Below the pieces are notes generated by a model, which was not told where the DNA came from, did no database searches, and saw only the letters and a program-made list of their open reading frames with translations. From an uncultured Spirochaetia bacterium (GTDB lineage: Bacteria > Spirochaetota > UBA4802 > JAGODF01), in assembly GCA_937967705.1 (NCBI GenBank), contig CALCJG010000452.1, positions 1 to 19,110 of the forward strand: a stretch of 19,110 nt of DNA. Reading direction: 5' to 3'. Shown in pieces: positions 15,529 through 19,110 of this stretch. Position 1 is the first letter of the stretch, and the number at the start of each line of letters is the position of its first letter. Position numbers and translations under genes: made by a program.

Positions 15529-15691
15529 ACAATACGAAGCTGCCTGATGTAATGCGATCCCCCATGTGGCGGAATCCGCCAAGGCACATGAAAAATGTTT
15601 GCGTTAATCTCCTCATCTGTATACACTAAATGCGGAAAAGCGTGATTGTCCGCGCCCTTCCCATCTCCCAGACATAAGAGCGGCACCTCTC
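15529..15691 (+). other. Intergenic region before the chemoreceptor operon, with a hairpin
   Basis: The stem CATGTG-GCGG (15563-15572) pairs with CCGC (15576-15579) and, past a 5-base bulge, CACATG (15585-15590). No T-run follows, so it is at best a weak end for the threonine operon. A possible promoter for the next operon is TTGCGT (15599-15604) with TATACA (15620-15625); its 15-base spacer is short. No coding potential is seen. Confidence 0.35.
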
Positions 15692-17602
15692 ATGAGCAAT
15701 AAAGAAACCCCGGCCCAGGAGATCAATCCGGGCGAACATTTTAAGTGGAATGTAAAACTCAAGTTCCTGATAACAGAACTGATCGGAGCAGGTGTCGGCG
15801 CCTGGCTGGCGGCCATCTACATTGCCTTCTTCACGGGCCTCAGCCGGGAACAAGGTATGAAGGTTATCACCGATTACGCCTGGTGGGTCATCCTCATCCC
15901 CACACTCTGTTCCCTGCCCACCAACGAAATTCTCTTTGCGCCCCTAAATCGCTTTTTAAAGCTTTACAGAAAGCAGGAGGTGGATTACGCCGCTCTCTCC
16001 AAAGCATATGTCAGGGCCCACAACATCTCCATACTTCACGGTTTTTTCATGTTCACCCGTTTCCTGATGGGTGCCGGCCTCATGAGCTATGTCTACATCG
16101 CTCTCCTTCCGCCACCCCATACGCTCTATCAGTTTTTCAATGCCTTTCTGCTCATCGCCTTCTGCGGATTCGTTTCCGGAGTCCTTGCCTATCTCATGGC
16201 AGAGCGCGTCTTTGTACGTTTCATCCGCGAGATGAATCTCTCCGTAAAAATGATTCCCCGAAAGCTCATCCTGGACAAACGGGTGCTTCGAATCACCATA
16301 CGACAACGCCTGCTCATCATCCTCGTCCCCATGATACTGATGACCATCCTGGTGATAGGCATGTACTCCTATCAGGAAGTGGCCAATATCCTGAAAAGCG
16401 GCGGAACCGGAGTACCCGCCGACTTTCTCACAAGTTTCCTCTACCGGCTTCTTTTTGTCCTGACGACATCGACCGCCCTGACTGTCGCCGCCATTTATCT
16501 CTCCGCCTCCAATACCGTGAGGCCCCTCCACAACGCCATCGAAAGCCTCAAGGCCATTGCCGAAGGACATCTCAATCAGAAGCTGATCATAGACTCTCAG
16601 GATGAAATTCGCGATGTTATCTACGAGATGCTGCTCACGATTCGAAATCTCGAACGTATCATCATCCGCTTCAGTGAAGCCATAGCCAAATTCACAAGCC
16701 ATTCCCGCCTTCTCAACGTTATCTCCGAGAGCATCGGTGAGGGAGTGCGCATACAGAGGGAATCCATTGAAAAAGCCGTGGACAAGATCAATCTCCTCTC
16801 GGAGTCCGCGGACGTGGTAAAAAACAGCGTTGAAGCCGCTTCCGCCTCCGCCTCGGAGATTTTTTCCAGCGTTGAGCAGTTTTCCCAGTCAATCCAGGAT
16901 GTTGGACACAATGTCCGGGGGGTGCGGGCGGACGGAGAAAAACTTTCCCAGAAACTGCGGGACAGCGAGGGCAAACTCAATGTGATGGTTGCCAAAATGG
17001 AACTGATTCAACACAGTTCCGAAAAGATACGGGATATCACCAATGTCATTAACGAGATCGCCGATAAAACCAGCCTCCTGGCCCTGAACGCATCCATAGA
17101 AGCGGCCCGGGCCGGGGAACACGGAAAGGGTTTTGCCGTAGTAGCCGATGAGGTATCCCATCTGGCTGTACGCTCTACAGACGAGGTGAAGCAGATTGAG
17201 CGACTGGTGGCCGAGACCAGCGACAATATATCCCAGGGTGTGGCTAGTGTCATGGAGATTAAGAATACAATCACTCTCATCTCCGCCAATATCTATCATA
17301 TCATAAGCCGCATTGACAAGATATCCGAGGAATCAGAGAAACAGACGGTCGGATCCGAGGAAATTCAGGCGGCCATTCAGAACCTTAATGAAATGACCCA
17401 GAACATCTTCATTCAGACGGAAGGGCAGGCGGATAACACAACCGTGATGAAAGAGGCTGTCCAGGATATTGACACCCTGACAAGGGACTACGCGAGCAAT
17501 TCCCAGGAATTGAATCAGATATCCAATTCCCTGATTGACATTTCCCGACAGCTGACGGAGCTTATCTCCAGATTCAACATCTCAAAAAAAAGCGTCGAAT
17601 AA
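15692..17602 (+). CDS. Methyl-accepting chemotaxis protein with six-TM sensor region
   Basis: This is a 636-aa chemoreceptor that would signal through CheW and CheA to the flagellar motor. The N-terminal ~275 residues hold about six membrane helices (near 24-48, 62-85, 113-140, 146-170, 205-228, 247-272) with short loops and no large periplasmic ligand domain. A HAMP domain follows (about 273-325). The cytoplasmic coiled coil carries the MCP signalling tip at about 455-495 ([36 protein letters not shown]). No C-terminal CheR-docking pentapeptide is visible; the end is [11 protein letters not shown]. Sensing through or within the membrane is likely. The SD is weak. The next gene starts within 15 bases of the stop, so the two are probably one transcript. 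Confidence 0.93.
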   Translation: MSNKETPAQEINPGEHFKWNVKLKFLITELIGAGVGAWLAAIYIAFFTGLSREQGMKVITDYAWWVILIPTLCSLPTNEILFAPLNRFLKLYRKQEVDYAALSKAYVRAHNISILHGFFMFTRFLMGAGLMSYVYIALLPPPHTLYQFFNAFLLIAFCGFVSGVLAYLMAERVFVRFIREMNLSVKMIPRKLILDKRVLRITIRQRLLIILVPMILMTILVIGMYSYQEVANILKSGGTGVPADFLTSFLYRLLFVLTTSTALTVAAIYLSASNTVRPLHNAIESLKAIAEGHLNQKLIIDSQDEIRDVIYEMLLTIRNLERIIIRFSEAIAKFTSHSRLLNVISESIGEGVRIQRESIEKAVDKINLLSESADVVKNSVEAASASASEIFSSVEQFSQSIQDVGHNVRGVRADGEKLSQKLRDSEGKLNVMVAKMELIQHSSEKIRDITNVINEIADKTSLLALNASIEAARAGEHGKGFAVVADEVSHLAVRSTDEVKQIERLVAETSDNISQGVASVMEIKNTITLISANIYHIISRIDKISEESEKQTVGSEEIQAAIQNLNEMTQNIFIQTEGQADNTTVMKEAVQDIDTLTRDYASNSQELNQISNSLIDISRQLTELISRFNISKKSVE

Positions 17603-17617
17603 AGCGTGACCGAAAAC

Positions 17618-18520
17618 ATGATACAATCCCACGCCAGGGTGCATCGTCATCCCGTGCTGGCGTTCTTCCTGTCCCTCCTTATTACCGGTTTGGGACAGAT
17701 GTACAACGGGGATCTCGCCCGGGGGCTGATTTACTTTTTCCTGAGGATCATCAACCTGCTGCTGATTCCCGCCGTGCTGGTCTTAAACAGGGAGGTTTCC
17801 CTCATTCATTTCGTGACGGTAATGTTTGTGCTTCACTTAATCATCATTATGATCACATCCGCTGATGCCTTCTTCAGCGCCCTAAGAAAGCCCTTTATCA
17901 ACCCCGGGAGGGTCAACTCCCCCCTGTTTTATGGTCTCTATTCGATGCTCAACATCCTCCTGCTGACTCTGGCGATCCTGGCTGTATTCTCGATGATATC
18001 CCTGGAACGGGTAAAGGGGACAGCGATGAACCCCACGTTTGAGGAAGGGGAGATCATTCTCGTCAACAGCCTCAGAGCCGCTTTTCCTCAAAAGGGTGAT
18101 GTGATCCTGTACAAAGACCAGGGCTCCCTTCTCATCGGCCGTATCCTGGCAAGGGGAAACGATGAAGTACGGTTTGCCGGCGAGGCGCTGAACGTCAATG
18201 GCATCCCCCTCTCTCCCGGTGCCTATGCCGATGACGGCGAGAGGGAAAGCCTGGGTCTCCCCAACAAGGAAAATCTCTTCTTCGAGACTCAGGGGGATCG
18301 CCGCTATCCCATTCTGGGGTTGCCAAAGAATAACCGCAACCTGGCCCGGATGAGACCGCAGAAAATACCCGTGGGAAGTATCTTCCTCCTGCCGGATAAT
18401 CGTCAAACTGTGGAAGGCGGTTTTACGATATCGACGGGGATGGTTGCCGGAATAGTGGAAGGCATCATCTTCAGCAGCAACTATCGCCGTCTATGCCTGA
18501 GACCCTATCAGCCCTACTGA
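17618..18520 (+). CDS. Signal peptidase I-like membrane protein lacking catalytic residues
   Basis: This 300-aa protein is built of an N-terminal multi-TM part and a C-terminal signal peptidase I (S26) fold. The first ~85 residues resemble TM2-type small membrane domains (PVLAFFLSLLITGLGQMYNG); another helix spans about 104-128. S26 boxes follow, but the nucleophile Ser of the SxMxPT box is Ala136 (GTAMNPTFEEGE, codon GCG at 18023-18025), and the general-base Lys of the KR pair is Gly174 (LLIGRILARGNDEV, codon GGC at 18137-18139). Box E keeps DNR (PDNRQT, 260-262) but loses the Gly before it and the DSR after it. It is therefore probably a non-cleaving paralogue, as S. aureus SpsA is. No SD is seen; a GTG at 17606 is an alternative start. 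Confidence 0.82.
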   Translation: MIQSHARVHRHPVLAFFLSLLITGLGQMYNGDLARGLIYFFLRIINLLLIPAVLVLNREVSLIHFVTVMFVLHLIIIMITSADAFFSALRKPFINPGRVNSPLFYGLYSMLNILLLTLAILAVFSMISLERVKGTAMNPTFEEGEIILVNSLRAAFPQKGDVILYKDQGSLLIGRILARGNDEVRFAGEALNVNGIPLSPGAYADDGERESLGLPNKENLFFETQGDRRYPILGLPKNNRNLARMRPQKIPVGSIFLLPDNRQTVEGGFTISTGMVAGIVEGIIFSSNYRRLCLRPYQPY

Positions 18521-18524
18521 AATC

Positions 18525-19043
18525 ATGAAAACCGTTCTGATGGACAGTTCATCCGCCATACTCCTCTATAAATCCGACATTCTCATGACCTTTTTGCGGG
18601 CCTATCGGATTCTGATACCGCCCTCCGTATACATCGAACTGACGAAGGAGGGTAAACCCGGTGCCGAGATGTTCCAGGACCTTCCCAGGCATTCCCTGCT
18701 TAAGCTCCTAACCCCTGCTGAGACAGCCCCTTCCCGGACACTCATTGCCGTCAATCAAACTCTCGGAAAGGGCGAGAAAGAACTGCTGTCCCTATACCGT
18801 CAGGGAGTGGGCGACTTCCTCCTGATAGACGACCTTGCGGCGGCAAAAATCTGCCTCAGAGAGAACATCCCCTATACCAACGCCCTGCTCATTCCCCGTA
18901 TTCTTGCCCGGGGAGGCATGCTGTGTGAATCCTGCAGGCATCAACTTACCCTTCATATATTCTCCCTGGGACGCTATTCCCCCCGCATTCATCAAAAGGC
19001 CCGCTCGATGTCCGAGAATGAGTTATACCCCTTCCTGCCCTGA
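18525..19043 (+). CDS. PIN-like domain protein (DUF3368-like)
   Basis: This 172-aa protein has the acidic pattern of PIN-fold ribonucleases: Asp7 in LMDSSSAILLY, Glu38 in PSVYIELTKEG, Glu84 in LGKGEKELLSLY and Asp102/Asp103 in FLLIDDLAAAKIC. The layout recalls the DUF3368 group, related to VapC toxins. The start is 4 bases after the previous stop, so it is translated from the chemoreceptor/peptidase-like transcript. No antitoxin-like gene is found beside it: the gene upstream is a membrane protein, and the 67 bases downstream hold no reading frame. A toxin role is therefore doubtful, and a housekeeping RNA- or DNA-cleaving or binding role is possible. The C-terminal 40 residues (CESCRHQLTLHIFSLGRYS and beyond) are not recognised. 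Confidence 0.72.
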   Translation: MKTVLMDSSSAILLYKSDILMTFLRAYRILIPPSVYIELTKEGKPGAEMFQDLPRHSLLKLLTPAETAPSRTLIAVNQTLGKGEKELLSLYRQGVGDFLLIDDLAAAKICLRENIPYTNALLIPRILARGGMLCESCRHQLTLHIFSLGRYSPRIHQKARSMSENELYPFLP

Positions 19044-19110
19044 AACCCTTAAATGTCAGTTCCCTCTTGCAAATCTGCTTGACGAAATAGTTGAAGGGTA
19101 TCATCATAAT
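19044..19110 (+). other. Window end, non-coding
   Basis: These 67 bases follow the PIN-like gene. TTGACG (19078-19083) with AT-rich sequence (ATCATCATAAT) behind it could be the start of a promoter for a gene outside the window, but no clear -10 box at the right distance is visible. No terminator hairpin is seen after the operon. Confidence 0.25.

Noticed and set aside
15745..16605. A 286-aa plus-strand frame in the N-terminal part of the chemoreceptor gene.
   Set aside because: It is rich in His, Arg, Ser and Pro, as expected for a frame shifted against a membrane-protein gene, and has no start signal.

Overview
This window looks like a chromosomal segment of a spirochaete. Two tandem flagellins of the periplasmic FlaB type carry the family's typical N- and C-terminal cores and no variable surface domain. 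From memory, the first one resembles Leptospira FlaB more than Treponema FlaB (blocks such as [17 protein letters not shown] and GAYYNRLE). I would place it in or near the Leptospirales, but I cannot name a species. There are no tRNA, rRNA, CRISPR, insertion-sequence or phage genes.

Layout: (1) 1-6166, plus strand, a flagellar filament cluster: flaB1, flaB2, flaG, fliD and a 337-aa fliD-linked protein of unknown function. Its non-coding leaders are long and strongly structured. (2) 6171-11864, minus strand, one very large gene for a 1897-aa secreted or outer-membrane protein. Its sequence pattern matches SprA, the giant beta-barrel translocon of the type 9 secretion system, otherwise known mainly from Bacteroidota. 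It converges on the flagellar cluster with only 4 bp between stop codons. (3) 11865-12215, a divergent intergenic region with candidate promoters both ways. (4) 12216-15528, plus strand, hom, thrC and a metallo-beta-lactamase-fold hydrolase, coupled by overlapping stop and start codons. (5) 15692-19043, plus strand, a six-TM chemoreceptor, a signal-peptidase-I-like protein that lacks both catalytic residues, and a PIN-like protein, tightly packed as one likely operon.

The main second-look points are the SprA-like protein next to flagellar genes; the RNA leaders of the flagellar genes (a 16-nt boxA-like sequence repeated exactly upstream of both flagellins, mutually exclusive helices before flaB2, a 13-bp hairpin across the flaB1 stop codon, and hairpins showing AAGGAA in the loop that look like CsrA sites); and the signal peptidase pseudoenzyme. 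Regions 1 and 5 both concern motility or signalling: filament subunits, filament cap, chemoreceptor. Region 4 is the threonine branch of aspartate-family amino-acid synthesis, and no homoserine kinase gene is present in it.

All functional calls rest on reading motifs by eye. No database search was possible.
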